Source of the DNA: Acinetobacter modestus
GTDB lineage: Bacteria; Pseudomonadota; Gammaproteobacteria; Pseudomonadales; Moraxellaceae
Assembly: GCF_014636095.1 (NCBI RefSeq)
Contig: NZ_BMDV01000009.1
Location: 31,600-95,599 of the forward strand
Direction: 5' to 3'
Length of the DNA stretch: 64,000 nt
The stretch's first letter is position 1, and each line of letters begins with the position of its first letter. The translations under genes were made by a program, and so were the position numbers. This document shows, piece after piece, positions 8,879 to 17,936 of the stretch. Under the pieces are notes generated by a model. It saw only the letters and a program-made list of their open reading frames with translations, had not been told where the DNA came from and made no database searches.

Positions 8879-10423
8879 TTATTTTAAAGTAATTAAATTC
8901 TTGCCTTGCATGTCTGAAGGTACAGGAATATTCATCAAATGAAGTAATGTTGGTGCCACATCAGCCAATACTCCACCTTCTGCAATCGTTGCTTGAGTAG
9001 GACCCACATAAATAAATGGCACCAATTCAGTGGTATGTTGTGTATGAACTTGTCCACTATCATAGTCTTGCATCTGTTCTACATTACCATGATCCGCTGT
9101 AATTAACATATGACCTTTGTTTGCCATTACTGCTTCATAGACACGACCTAAACACGTATCAACGGTTTCAACCGCTTTCACTGCTGCATCAAATACACCA
9201 GTATGTCCGACCATGTCACCATTGGCGTAATTGACAACCAGAAGGTCAAACTCACCCGAATTAATAGCATTCACTAACTCATCGGTGACTTCATAAGCAC
9301 TCATTTCTGGTTTTAGATCATAGGTTGCAACATTCGGAGAAGGAATCAAAATACGTTTCTCTCCTAGATATTCATCTTCACGACCACCGCTGAAGAAGAA
9401 TGTCACATGCGCATATTTCTCTGTTTCAGCAATACGCAACTGGGTTTTACCCAAACCTGATAAATATTCACCGATGGAATTTTTAAGTTCTTCTGGCATG
9501 TATGCAACTGGTGCATCAATACTTGCCTGATAGCGTGTTAGCATCACAAATTTAGATAAACTTGGAACGACTTTACGCGTAAACCCAGTAAAATCTTTCT
9601 CAACAAAGGCACGGGTGATTTCACGCGCACGATCAGCACGGAAGTTCATGAAAACCACACTATCGCCATCTTGGATTTTGGCAATTTCACCAATACGTGT
9701 TGCTTGAACAAACTCATCATTTTCTTCTGCTGCATAAGCTTGCTCTAAACCTTCTACAGCTGAGTTTACAACACGAACTGCCTCGCCTTCTGTCATTAAA
9801 CGATAAGCGAGTTCAACACGATTCCAGCGGTTATCACGATCCATTGCAAAATAACGGCCAATCATCGAAACGATACGACCTTGATTTGGATACTGAGCAA
9901 ATAAAGCATCGAATTTTTCTAATGAAGGCTTTGCGCTACGTGGAGGGGTATCACGACCATCAAGGAAAGCGTGTAGATATACTGTTGCGCCACGTTTTAA
10001 TGCCAACTCACACATCGCCACAATATGATCTTCATGCGAATGCACACCACCTTGTGACAACAACCCCATTACATGGACTGCGCCATTTGCTGCTTTGGCT
10101 TTTTCAACTGCATCCACTAACACTTCATGCTCAAAAAAAGCACCTGTCCGAATATCTTTGGTAATCCGTGTAAAGTCCTGATATAAAACACGACCTGCAC
10201 CTAAGTTCATATGACCAACTTCAGAGTTGCCCATTTGTCCATCAGGTAGGCCTACATCTTCGCCAGAACCTGAAATCAAACTATTTGGATGCTTTGCTTT
10301 CATCGCAGTCAGATTTGGTGTTTTTGCTGCTAAATATGCATTATCCTCAACTGCTTCACGATGTCCTACACCATCCATAATTACAAGAACGTGAGGAATT
10401 TTGCCAGCATTTGCATCCGTCAT
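8879..10423 (-). CDS. gpmI: 2,3-bisphosphoglycerate-independent phosphoglycerate mutase
   Basis: Glycolytic and gluconeogenic enzyme interconverting 3- and 2-phosphoglycerate, using two manganese ions and a phosphoserine intermediate. The catalytic serine is S67 in [16 protein letters not shown]. The first metal-site aspartate is in LVIMDGVG (D17). The second metal site is seen in [13 protein letters not shown] and [11 protein letters not shown]. The 514-residue length is normal for GpmI. The usual motif DGWG is DGVG here, a conservative change at the metal ligand loop. It is the first gene of a two-gene unit with the S41 protease. Confidence 0.96.
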   Translation of the reverse strand: MTDANAGKIPHVLVIMDGVGHREAVEDNAYLAAKTPNLTAMKAKHPNSLISGSGEDVGLPDGQMGNSEVGHMNLGAGRVLYQDFTRITKDIRTGAFFEHEVLVDAVEKAKAANGAVHVMGLLSQGGVHSHEDHIVAMCELALKRGATVYLHAFLDGRDTPPRSAKPSLEKFDALFAQYPNQGRIVSMIGRYFAMDRDNRWNRVELAYRLMTEGEAVRVVNSAVEGLEQAYAAEENDEFVQATRIGEIAKIQDGDSVVFMNFRADRAREITRAFVEKDFTGFTRKVVPSLSKFVMLTRYQASIDAPVAYMPEELKNSIGEYLSGLGKTQLRIAETEKYAHVTFFFSGGREDEYLGEKRILIPSPNVATYDLKPEMSAYEVTDELVNAINSGEFDLLVVNYANGDMVGHTGVFDAAVKAVETVDTCLGRVYEAVMANKGHMLITADHGNVEQMQDYDSGQVHTQHTTELVPFIYVGPTQATIAEGGVLADVAPTLLHLMNIPVPSDMQGKNLITLK

Positions 10424-10541
10424 AATGGACTCTCTGTTTGTCTATCATTTGATCGGCGTATTTTACCCAAATTTACTGTAATTCTCTATGGCGTTACTGA
10501 TGGCTTTCATCAATCAAAAGCATCGGGAATCATCTTTATAT

Positions 10542-11036
10542 TCAAGTTTGGGGCCGATCTTGATTAATTATTTTATTGAGCATCTGCGTGATGACTTGTT
10601 GGGTATAACTATGTGCCTGAGGCAAACTCGCCCCTTTGGGACCTGCGACATTTAAAGCAGTAATATTATTCTGATGGCAAAATAAATAGATCCGCTCTGC
10701 TGCTCGCTCAATCGGAACCTCATTTCCATCAATAAGCAAATATGCTTTGGACTGCTTGATACATTCTAATAACGTAAGCTCTGTACCACCTTTGGGATAA
10801 ATATAATCGAAATAGATAATGACCGTTGCATCACTATCTCGAACATTCTGCTTAGTCCTCTTTCGATAGCCACTCTCTGCTAAAATAATTAAAGGATACT
10901 CGTCTGGAATTCTTCCATCTTCTGCCATTCGATCCTCGGGACACCAACCACCACACGGCACCCCTAAATCTAATGCGGCATCTAAAGCACCTCTATCAAC
11001 TCCGGTTTGTCCACCAGATATAATTTTAATGTGCAT
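10542..11036 (-). CDS. YpsA-like / putative molybdenum carrier family protein
   Basis: Small soluble Rossmann-like protein of 164 residues. The N-terminus IKIISGGQTGVDRGALDAALDLG and GWCPEDRMAEDG are characteristic of the putative molybdenum carrier (cpYpsA) family in the SLOG nucleotide-binding superfamily. The central RDSDATVIIYFDYIYPKGGTELTL fits the same fold. The biochemical role is not settled; members are thought to bind a nucleotide-derived ligand. It lies 14 bp downstream of lptG and may be the last gene of the lptF-lptG transcript, but no function link to lipopolysaccharide export is evident. Confidence 0.8.
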   Translation of the reverse strand: MHIKIISGGQTGVDRGALDAALDLGVPCGGWCPEDRMAEDGRIPDEYPLIILAESGYRKRTKQNVRDSDATVIIYFDYIYPKGGTELTLLECIKQSKAYLLIDGNEVPIERAAERIYLFCHQNNITALNVAGPKGASLPQAHSYTQQVITQMLNKIINQDRPQT

Positions 11037-11050
11037 AGAAATCTAATTTT

Positions 11051-12121
11051 CTACCTTGCTCGATATAATAAATAGCTACCCATCATGAACATCAATACCA
11101 CTGGTAATAATACGAACCAAGCAGGTGACGGTGCATAAACTAAGCTTGCATAACCTAAAAAGTCTTGTAAATAGAAGAACCCTAACCCAGTGAAAAGTGC
11201 GATAACCAAGCGAAAACCCATAGACTGCTGGCGCAATGGGCCAAAAATAAATGAACAGGCAATCAGAACCAACGTAATCAGTGCAAATGGAGACGTGACT
11301 TTTTTCCAAAAGGCTAACTCATAGGTCTTTGGAACTTGGCTATATTCTGATAAATACTGCATAAAACTAATCAATTGACTTGGAGATAAATCGTCTGGGT
11401 CCAAAGTCACCATATGTACATATTTAGGTTGTAAAGCCAATCCTAACGCTTGTTGCTCGTGATCCGTTTTAATCGCATTCCCTTGAGCAAGTAAATCAAC
11501 CTGATGTGATTTCTCTAAAGTCCACTGACCATCTTTTAAAAATTGGCCTTTTTCAGCAGTGACAAAGGACTGCAATCGATAGTTCTGATCAAAATCAATC
11601 GCTTGAATATTACGTAATTGACCTTGGGAATTCGCATAATCAATATAGATAAAACGTTGGCCTTCACGTGACCAATAACCTTTTACCTCACCTAAAGCCG
11701 CTACGCTACGTTGTTTTTTAATGCTTTGTGCTTTTTCATTGGTATAAGGAATCACCCATTCACTCAATACAAAAGACAATACAATTAAAAGTAAAGCTGA
11801 GCGCATCACCCAACCCACTATACGCCACAGGCTGATACCAACCGAACGCATGACGATCAGTTCACTATTCGAAGCAAGAGCACCCAAACCTAAAACAGAG
11901 CCGATTAACGCTGCAACAGGTAAAATATCATACAAATAACTCGGTGCACCCCATATCACATATAGGAAAGCTTGCCATGCATTATAAGTTGGTTTCAGCG
12001 AGCCTAATTCACCTAAGTAAGTGAATAATATTTGTAAAAAAGATAACACGAGCGTTGTGCCCAGCATTGCAAGGACTGTAGTTTTTGTCACATGTTTGGC
12101 GACTATTCGACGTGCTAACAT
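11051..12121 (-). CDS. lptG: LPS export ABC transporter permease LptG
   Basis: One of two permease subunits of the LptB2FG inner-membrane complex that extracts lipopolysaccharide or lipooligosaccharide and feeds it to LptC and LptA. Residues 1-125 and about 260-356 contain three membrane helices each, flanking a periplasmic beta-jellyroll domain, the standard LptF/LptG architecture. The 356-residue length is typical. The start codon overlaps the lptF stop codon by one base at 12121, implying translational coupling. LptG rather than LptF is chosen from gene order (second in the pair) and from the N-terminus LARRIVAKHVTKTTVLAMLGT. Confidence 0.93.
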   Translation of the reverse strand: MLARRIVAKHVTKTTVLAMLGTTLVLSFLQILFTYLGELGSLKPTYNAWQAFLYVIWGAPSYLYDILPVAALIGSVLGLGALASNSELIVMRSVGISLWRIVGWVMRSALLLIVLSFVLSEWVIPYTNEKAQSIKKQRSVAALGEVKGYWSREGQRFIYIDYANSQGQLRNIQAIDFDQNYRLQSFVTAEKGQFLKDGQWTLEKSHQVDLLAQGNAIKTDHEQQALGLALQPKYVHMVTLDPDDLSPSQLISFMQYLSEYSQVPKTYELAFWKKVTSPFALITLVLIACSFIFGPLRQQSMGFRLVIALFTGLGFFYLQDFLGYASLVYAPSPAWFVLLPVVLMFMMGSYLLYRAR

Positions 12122-13221
12122 TACAACCCCACTCGCTGAATACTTTTCTTAAGTTTTGGTGCTAACTTTTGTTTCCGTGCAAAAATTGCCGCCGCAATGG
12201 CATAAATCATTAATGCGACAGGATAAGCCCAGATGTCTAACTCACCTTTACTAATTCGTGTCTGAATTGCGATCATTAATACAATAAGGCTAGCAAAAAT
12301 AAATATAGATGGAATAAGACGATAATATCGACCTTGACGTGGACTTACTTCAGATAACGCAACCGCAAGCATCAATCCAACAATAATCACAAATGGACCA
12401 AAGATACGCCAACCAAGCTCGCTGCGAATGACAGGATCATCACGTCGCTCCCATAGCTTAGACATCGATAAAGCTTCAACATCATCGCTTTCAAACTTAA
12501 CGTCTTTATCATTCTCTAAACGTAAGCGATAAGATTGAAATTCTGCTTGGGTATAGCGTGGCTGATTCGGATAAATTTCGTAACGGCGACCTTGAACCAA
12601 ATCAACAACATTCGCCGTATCATTTGCCATTTCGACACGTGTCGCTTCTTTGGCTAAAATCATCACATCTGGTTTATCTTCACGATCGGCTTTCTGATAA
12701 TAAAAAATATCTTTTAAATTTTTTCGATCTTCAGAAAGTGAACCTGCGTAAATGGTATAAGGACCTGAAGAAATAAATTCCTTAGGTCGGACCAAATCAA
12801 AACCTGCTCGCACTGCTTGTGTTTGCATCAAGCTTTCGTAAGCACGAATTCCAGATGATGAACCCCAAAACATTAATATTGCTTGAACAATCAAAAAAAC
12901 AAATGTCATCGGCAATAAAAGTTTGGCCAATTGATTACGGCTAACACCACTGCCATTTAAAACTGCCATTTCATGGTCAACATATAGACGACCAAAAACC
13001 AGCATGAGTCCAATAAAGAAACCCAATGGCAAAATTAAAGTTAGAAACTCTGGCAAACGATAAGCAATGATACTCAGCAGCACACTAGCGTCTAAACGAC
13101 CCTGTGCAGCTCGCCCAAAAATCTTGATTAACTGCCCACCCATAATAATTAAAGTAAGCAAAGCTGTCACAACCAAAGAGGTGGAGACCACTTGTTTGAC
13201 GAGATAACGCCGAATAATCAA
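12121..13221 (-). CDS. lptF: LPS export ABC transporter permease LptF
   Basis: First permease gene of the lipopolysaccharide exporter. The N-terminus MIIRRYLVKQVVSTSLVV followed by two long membrane segments and LPLGFFIGLMLVFGRLYVDHEMAVLNGSG is typical of LptF, including the conserved coupling-helix region that contacts LptB. A periplasmic domain (about 125-260) and three C-terminal helices follow. The 366-residue length fits. It is divergent from pepA across 157 bp. That lptF and pepA are back to back is common in gammaproteobacteria and supports both calls. Confidence 0.93.
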   Translation of the reverse strand: MIIRRYLVKQVVSTSLVVTALLTLIIMGGQLIKIFGRAAQGRLDASVLLSIIAYRLPEFLTLILPLGFFIGLMLVFGRLYVDHEMAVLNGSGVSRNQLAKLLLPMTFVFLIVQAILMFWGSSSGIRAYESLMQTQAVRAGFDLVRPKEFISSGPYTIYAGSLSEDRKNLKDIFYYQKADREDKPDVMILAKEATRVEMANDTANVVDLVQGRRYEIYPNQPRYTQAEFQSYRLRLENDKDVKFESDDVEALSMSKLWERRDDPVIRSELGWRIFGPFVIIVGLMLAVALSEVSPRQGRYYRLIPSIFIFASLIVLMIAIQTRISKGELDIWAYPVALMIYAIAAAIFARKQKLAPKLKKSIQRVGL

Positions 13222-13378
13222 AGTAATGCTTCCAAAAATAGACCAATCGAGGGGTAGTGCTAGTTTACCCGAATGTTAAAAATATAAAACCTATCGCTTG
13301 TTGCGGATTGCAACCTCATATCTGAAAGTGTTTAATGGACTTATCTTTCTTTTTCGCTGCTTAGGTTCTATACAAACA

Positions 13379-14827
13379 ATGAAATTTACCCTTCATACCG
13401 CATTCCCAACACAGTCGTCTAGTGAATCTTTGTGGATTTTGGTTGATTCAGAACAATTACAACAGAACTTAAATAGTTATCAAATCAATCATCTAGAAGA
13501 TGTTCTGAATGCTACACAATTCAAAGCTGGTTTTAATGAAAATATTGCCCTGATTACCAATATCGCTGTACAAGCCAATGCACATTTACTCGGTTTAGGC
13601 AAAAGTGCTGAATTGAAAGCGACAAAATTAGCAAAACTTGCACAAACGATTATCAAATCATCACAAAATAAATTTAGACAAATCACCGTAGATCTCAGCG
13701 CATTACCAACTGATTTACATTACCTATTTGCCTTAGGTTTAACTCAAGCAGCCTATGCGTATGATGAATTTAAATCGAAAAAAAATGAGTTCATCTTAGA
13801 AACGATTAATCTAGTTGCAAATGAAACTGTACTTGATGATGCTCAATTAAAACTCGTCCAAGCAGTTCAATCTGGACAAAACTATGCTCGAGATTTAGGC
13901 AATCGTCCAGGAAATATTTGCTTCCCTGAATACCTTGCAGATCAGGCGATTGCACTTGCAGCACAATACCCAGACCTATTAAAAGTCACTATCCTTAATG
14001 AACAGCAAATGGCTGATTTAGGGATGAATGCTTTTCTTGCTGTAAGCAAAGGCTCTGATCGACCAGGCAGAATCATTACACTTGAATATCACGCAAAAGC
14101 TGATCAAGCACCTATCGTACTTGTCGGTAAAGGCGTTACTTTTGATACAGGCGGTATTTCATTGAAACCAGGCTTAGGTATGGATGAAATGAAATTCGAT
14201 ATGTGTGGTGCTGCCTCTGTATTAGGTACTATGCAAGCACTTTGCGAAGCTCAACTCCCAATTCATGTTATCGGTGCGATCGCAGCAGCAGAAAATATGC
14301 CTTCAGGTCATGCAACACGCCCTGGAGATATTGTGACGACCATGAGTGGTCAAACTGTAGAAATTTTGAACACTGATGCAGAAGGTCGTTTGGTTCTATG
14401 TGACACCCTCACTTATATCAAACGTTTTAATCCTGCGCTTGTGATTGATATTGCGACACTTACGGGTGCATGTGTTGTTGCGCTGGGCAAAGTCGTCAGT
14501 GGGCTATTCTCTCCAGATGATGAACTGGTACAAGAATTACAACTGGCTGGTGAACAATCACTCGACCGTGTATGGCGTATGCCTGTGATGGAAGAATATC
14601 AAGAACTCCTTGATTCACCGTTTGCCGATATTGCCAATATTGGTGGTCCTTATGGTGGTGCAATAACCGCAGCATGCTTCCTTGAACGTTTCACTCGTGA
14701 TTATCGTTGGGCACATCTTGATGTGGCTGGTACAGCATGGTTATCTGGTGCAGCTAAAGGTGCAACTGGACGCCCAGTACCATTACTTATGCAGTTTTTA
14801 GCTAATCGTGTTGAAACGAATAACTAA
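13379..14827 (+). CDS. pepA: Leucyl aminopeptidase (M17)
   Basis: Cytosolic dizinc aminopeptidase of family M17; in some bacteria it also binds DNA. The catalytic domain shows [15 protein letters not shown] (metal-binding Lys and Asp), DMCGAASV, and the family signature NTDAEGRL. The frame is open upstream to 13298 from a TTG, but the ATG at 13379 (MKFTLHTAF) gives the usual 482-residue length and a proper N-terminus, so I place the start there. holC follows after 3 bp, so the two are surely cotranscribed. The region upstream is shared with divergent lptF. Confidence 0.93.
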   Translation: MKFTLHTAFPTQSSSESLWILVDSEQLQQNLNSYQINHLEDVLNATQFKAGFNENIALITNIAVQANAHLLGLGKSAELKATKLAKLAQTIIKSSQNKFRQITVDLSALPTDLHYLFALGLTQAAYAYDEFKSKKNEFILETINLVANETVLDDAQLKLVQAVQSGQNYARDLGNRPGNICFPEYLADQAIALAAQYPDLLKVTILNEQQMADLGMNAFLAVSKGSDRPGRIITLEYHAKADQAPIVLVGKGVTFDTGGISLKPGLGMDEMKFDMCGAASVLGTMQALCEAQLPIHVIGAIAAAENMPSGHATRPGDIVTTMSGQTVEILNTDAEGRLVLCDTLTYIKRFNPALVIDIATLTGACVVALGKVVSGLFSPDDELVQELQLAGEQSLDRVWRMPVMEEYQELLDSPFADIANIGGPYGGAITAACFLERFTRDYRWAHLDVAGTAWLSGAAKGATGRPVPLLMQFLANRVETNN

Positions 14828-14830
14828 TCT

Positions 14831-15238
14831 ATGGCACAAGTTAGTTTTTATTTGTTTGAAAACAGCATTGAGCGGCAAGTCGAAAGTGCTTGCCGTTTAT
14901 GTCGAAAAATTCTGAATCAGCACCCACAGATTTGGTGGTATTGTGTTGATTCAAATTTACAAAATGAGTTGGATAACAAGCTATGGTGTTTTGATCCAAG
15001 TAGCTTTATTGCTCATGGAATTGATCAGTTGAATAGTCCAGTGTGTATTTCAGCTGACTTACCACCATCCAATGATTGGATTGTATTTAATTTTAACAAT
15101 CATGCACTTGAACAAACTCAAGATTTTCGCCACATTATCGAAATTATTGAAAATAATGAAACGGCAAAACAGATCGGGCGAGAGAAATTTAAGATGTATC
15201 GTCGTTTAGGCATTGAGCCACGCACATTTAAATTATAA
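14831..15238 (+). CDS. holC: DNA polymerase III subunit chi
   Basis: Clamp-loader accessory subunit that bridges psi and the single-strand-binding protein SSB. The 135-residue length, N-terminus AQVSFYLFENSIERQVESACRLCRKI, and motif QIWWYCVDSNLQNELDNKLWCFDPSSFIAH match the HolC family. The ending MYRRLGIEPRTFKL is also family-like. It starts 3 bp after the pepA stop codon, reproducing the widespread pepA-holC gene pair. Confidence 0.9.
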   Translation: MAQVSFYLFENSIERQVESACRLCRKILNQHPQIWWYCVDSNLQNELDNKLWCFDPSSFIAHGIDQLNSPVCISADLPPSNDWIVFNFNNHALEQTQDFRHIIEIIENNETAKQIGREKFKMYRRLGIEPRTFKL

Positions 15239-15273
15239 GTCTGTAAATCATAGCATCGTATAAGGAGTGTCGT

Positions 15274-15900
15274 GTGGCATTAAATGTAGGTCAAGATTTT
15301 AAAAAACGTTGGTTAAATACGCCTGAAACTGTACGTCAGACCTATCAGGAAGATTTAGCTCGTATCTGTGATCTACTGTTACCACAAACACAAATCCAAA
15401 CATGGATACAACTCGAAGAAAAAGCTCAGCTACGCTCTCAACAACGCATTGATCAAGCTTATGCACATTTAAAAGCCGAGTTAATTGAACAAGCACGCGT
15501 TCGTAAACAATTGGCTTTGGAAAAAGCTCTAGCAGAAAAACGTGCTACTCAAGCTGCTTATGCCGCGCAACTGCAAGCAGATGAGTTAAATCAGTTCCAA
15601 CAACAAACGGAAAATCTTGTTGCCCTTCGACAACACATTGATCAAGAAATTGCACAACAAACTGAACGTTATCAAACAAATCCTGAACAACCAAGTATTG
15701 ATTATGCGCAGGCTCAACGTGTTCGGATTGATGACCAACAAATCTTATCTGAGCTCGAAAGTGTGCGTGTTCGCTTAGAACTAGAAGCAGAAAACTTAAT
15801 AGAACAAGCTGTAACTGTATTCCGAGCAAAACTACATGCACTTGCCCAAGATGAAATTGATTACATTCTGAAAAATAGTAAGTTTTCAGATGAAAAATAA
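15274..15900 (+). CDS. Conserved hypothetical coiled-coil protein, 208 aa
   Basis: No named family recognised. The central region (about 50-190) is dominated by Gln, Glu, Ala and Leu heptads (LAEKRATQAAYAAQLQADELNQFQQQ), predicting long coiled coils, with no signal peptide or membrane segment. The start is a GTG at 15274 with AAGGAG about 8 bp upstream. It lies 35 bp after holC in the same direction, so it is probably the last gene of the pepA-holC unit, and it ends at the terminator at 15903-15931. A role linked to the replisome cannot be inferred from sequence alone. Confidence 0.72.
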   Translation: MALNVGQDFKKRWLNTPETVRQTYQEDLARICDLLLPQTQIQTWIQLEEKAQLRSQQRIDQAYAHLKAELIEQARVRKQLALEKALAEKRATQAAYAAQLQADELNQFQQQTENLVALRQHIDQEIAQQTERYQTNPEQPSIDYAQAQRVRIDDQQILSELESVRVRLELEAENLIEQAVTVFRAKLHALAQDEIDYILKNSKFSDEK

Positions 15901-15902
15901 TA

Positions 15903-15931
15903 AAAAAGCCCAGTTTAAACTGGGCCTTTTT
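15903..15931. terminator. Bidirectional terminator between coiled-coil gene and ribE
   Basis: Self-complementary core GCCCAGTTTAAACTGGGC (15908-15925) with an A-run before it and a T-run after it. It is placed between convergent stop codons at 15900 and 15945. Confidence 0.8.
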
Positions 15932-15944
15932 ATGTTTCATTTTT

Positions 15945-16604
15945 TTATTTTAAGAAACCGTTTTCAGCCAAAAATGCCATACTGATGTTCGACTCAGTTT
16001 TTTGTTCCGCTGCTTTATCACCCAACAATAAGCGCTCGATATAACGTGCCAGCACATCAACCTCTAAATTAACTTTTGTACCAACCTGCCATGTGCCAAT
16101 ATTGGTACGCTCAGCAGTATGAGGGATGAGATTCAAACTCAGAATATTGCCACGTAGATGGTTAATGGTCAGACTAATCCCATCAACAGTTACAGAACCT
16201 TTTTCAGCTAAATATTTTGCCAATTCAACAGGTGCTGTTACTTCAAAATATAATGAACGTGCGTCTTGTCGAACGACTGTAATTTCTCCAAGACCATCGA
16301 CATGCCCACTCACAATATGTCCACCAAAACGAGTTGTTGGCAACATTGCTTTTTCGACATTGACGGATTGACCCACTTTCCATTGACCTAAAGTCGTTCG
16401 ATTTAAGCTTTCACGAGACACATCTGCAGCATACCAATTGCTTCCCCACTCGATCACTGTGAGACAAATTCCATTGGTGGCAATTGAATCACCTAAATGC
16501 ACATCAGACATATCCAAATCAGTTTGAATACGTAGACGTACATCACCGCCTACACTTTGTAAGCTCTCAACCTTACCTAAACTTTCAATAATGCCTGTAA
16601 ACAT
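15945..16604 (-). CDS. ribE: Riboflavin synthase, alpha chain
   Basis: Dismutates two 6,7-dimethyl-8-ribityllumazine molecules to riboflavin. The protein has the internal duplication typical of the family: two lumazine-binding barrels of about 95 residues each. The start MFTGIIESLGKVESLQ is diagnostic. GDSIATNGICLTV in the first half mirrors KGSVTVDGISLTI in the second. At 219 residues it is normal in length. No FMN riboswitch is visible in the 150 bp upstream. The other riboflavin gene here, ribD, lies 2.6 kb away on the same strand but not in the same transcript. Confidence 0.95.
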   Translation of the reverse strand: MFTGIIESLGKVESLQSVGGDVRLRIQTDLDMSDVHLGDSIATNGICLTVIEWGSNWYAADVSRESLNRTTLGQWKVGQSVNVEKAMLPTTRFGGHIVSGHVDGLGEITVVRQDARSLYFEVTAPVELAKYLAEKGSVTVDGISLTINHLRGNILSLNLIPHTAERTNIGTWQVGTKVNLEVDVLARYIERLLLGDKAAEQKTESNISMAFLAENGFLK

Positions 16605-16710
16605 GGGAGTTCTAACCTAATCTTATGCAATATATGCCATAGTGAATCGAATACCATAAAGCAAAGCCCTAGAGATAACAAGGGACTCCAAGTTCAAATA
16701 TCTGCAATAA

Positions 16711-16740
16711 AAAAGGCGATCCATTGATCACCCTTTTATT
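16711..16740 (-). terminator. Intrinsic terminator after the aquaglyceroporin gene
   Basis: On the minus strand, GGTGATC-AATG-GATCGCC forms a stem (one G-U pair) followed by six T. It lies 16 bp past the stop codon of the leftward gene at 16756. Confidence 0.7.
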
Positions 16741-16755
16741 ATTTTCAACCTTAAA

Positions 16756-17598
16756 TTACTGCATTTCAGAGACACGTTTATTGGCTGTCTGTTTAAGCTC
16801 AACCGTATTATTTAACAAGAAATGGCTAAAAAACAATTTATAACCTAATACGCCTAAGCAAGCGCCAACAATCGGTGCAAAGATAGGCACAATAAAGTAA
16901 GGAATATCACGACCGCCAGTAAAAACAATTGAACCCCAGCCTGAAAAATAGGCCACAACTTTTGGACCAAAATCACGTGCAGGATTCATAGCAAAGCCTG
17001 TTAATGGACCAAAAGAAGCTCCAATGACAGCAACTAATAAACCCACCAAAATAGGTGCTAAAGCACCACGTGGCAAACCATTATGATCATCCCCAATCGC
17101 CATGATGAGCCAAAGTAATAACATAGTGATAAACATTTCCACCATAAACGCCTGTCCAATAGACAATAAATGATGTGGATAGGTTGAGAAAATTCCAGCC
17201 AACTCCAAACTCTCTACACTCCCCCGTACCATATGGTGTGTTTGCTCATAATCCATAAATAGATTGCTATACAAACTATAGACCAATAGTGCGCCTAAAG
17301 CAGCACCAGAAACTTGAGAAATAATATAGAAAGGAACTTTACGTTTATCAAAACCAGCAAACAGTGCTAATGCGATCGTAACGGCAGGATTGAGATGAGC
17401 TCCAGAAATACCGGCAGATAGATAAACAGCCAATGCTACAGCCAAGCCCCATACAAGGCTGATTTCCCATAGCCCTAGACTTGCTCCTGCAAGTTTAAGC
17501 GCAGCCACGACACCAATACCAAAAGATAAAAAAACTGCGGTAGCAAAAAATTCAGCTATACATTGCCCTAACAAGCTGGGTTCCGAGCGACTCATCAC
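16756..17598 (-). CDS. MIP family channel, glycerol-facilitator type
   Basis: Six-helix inner-membrane channel of the aquaporin superfamily. The two half-helix pore motifs are both present: NPAVTIAL in the first half and NPARDFGPK in the second. The D after NPAR marks the aquaglyceroporin (GlpF-like) branch rather than strict water channels. Length is 280 residues. No glpK or glpD lies nearby, so the substrate may be glycerol or another small polyol, and the symbol glpF would be a guess. It stands alone between terminators; the 338-bp region upstream is AT-rich and without genes. Confidence 0.85.
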   Translation of the reverse strand: MMSRSEPSLLGQCIAEFFATAVFLSFGIGVVAALKLAGASLGLWEISLVWGLAVALAVYLSAGISGAHLNPAVTIALALFAGFDKRKVPFYIISQVSGAALGALLVYSLYSNLFMDYEQTHHMVRGSVESLELAGIFSTYPHHLLSIGQAFMVEMFITMLLLWLIMAIGDDHNGLPRGALAPILVGLLVAVIGASFGPLTGFAMNPARDFGPKVVAYFSGWGSIVFTGGRDIPYFIVPIFAPIVGACLGVLGYKLFFSHFLLNNTVELKQTANKRVSEMQ

Positions 17599-17899
17599 AA
17601 CCTCTCTTGGTCAGTGCTGCGTATAGGCATGACCTGAAATAAAGCTCGGCAAAATATATTCATTTTCGAAAATGATCAATATTCTTCTGGTAGTTTTTCA
17701 ACCAAACAGTAAAATATTTTTTGTAAATAAAAAAGATTAAACCACGCAACAAGAATAGATAAGCAATTGTTTTTAATTAATTTAAAGGTAAATAGTTATT
17801 CCGAAAGACTTAGTTAAATTCAATGACAATTCATGTAAAAACAATCATTTATTTTATAAAATTATATGTATTAGCAAGAAAGTGAAAAAAATAGAAAAT
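17599..17899. other. AT-rich intergenic region, no gene seen
   Basis: Lies between the aquaglyceroporin gene start and the methylase terminator. It presumably holds the aquaglyceroporin promoter. I see the short palindrome CATTTTCGAAAATG near 17662, but no reading frame, tRNA or repeat. Confidence 0.5.
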
Positions 17900-17928
17900 A
17901 GACACCACTTTATCCCAAAATGGTGTCT
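17900..17928 (-). terminator. Intrinsic terminator of the ribD-methylase unit
   Basis: An 8-bp perfect stem (AGACACCA, 17900-17907, with TGGTGTCT, 17921-17928) and a 13-nt loop. On the minus strand it is followed by a T-rich stretch, directly after the methylase stop codon at 17937. Confidence 0.7.
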
Positions 17929-17936
17929 ACTTGAAT

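Noticed and set aside
9697..10164. 155-codon open frame antisense to gpmI
   Set aside because: It lies wholly inside a firmly identified gene; His/Leu-rich nonsense-like composition and no ribosome site.
15545..15940. 131-codon open frame antisense to the coiled-coil gene
   Set aside because: Composition (repeated V, L, Q, H) is the mirror of Gln/Ala-rich coding sequence; no independent evidence.
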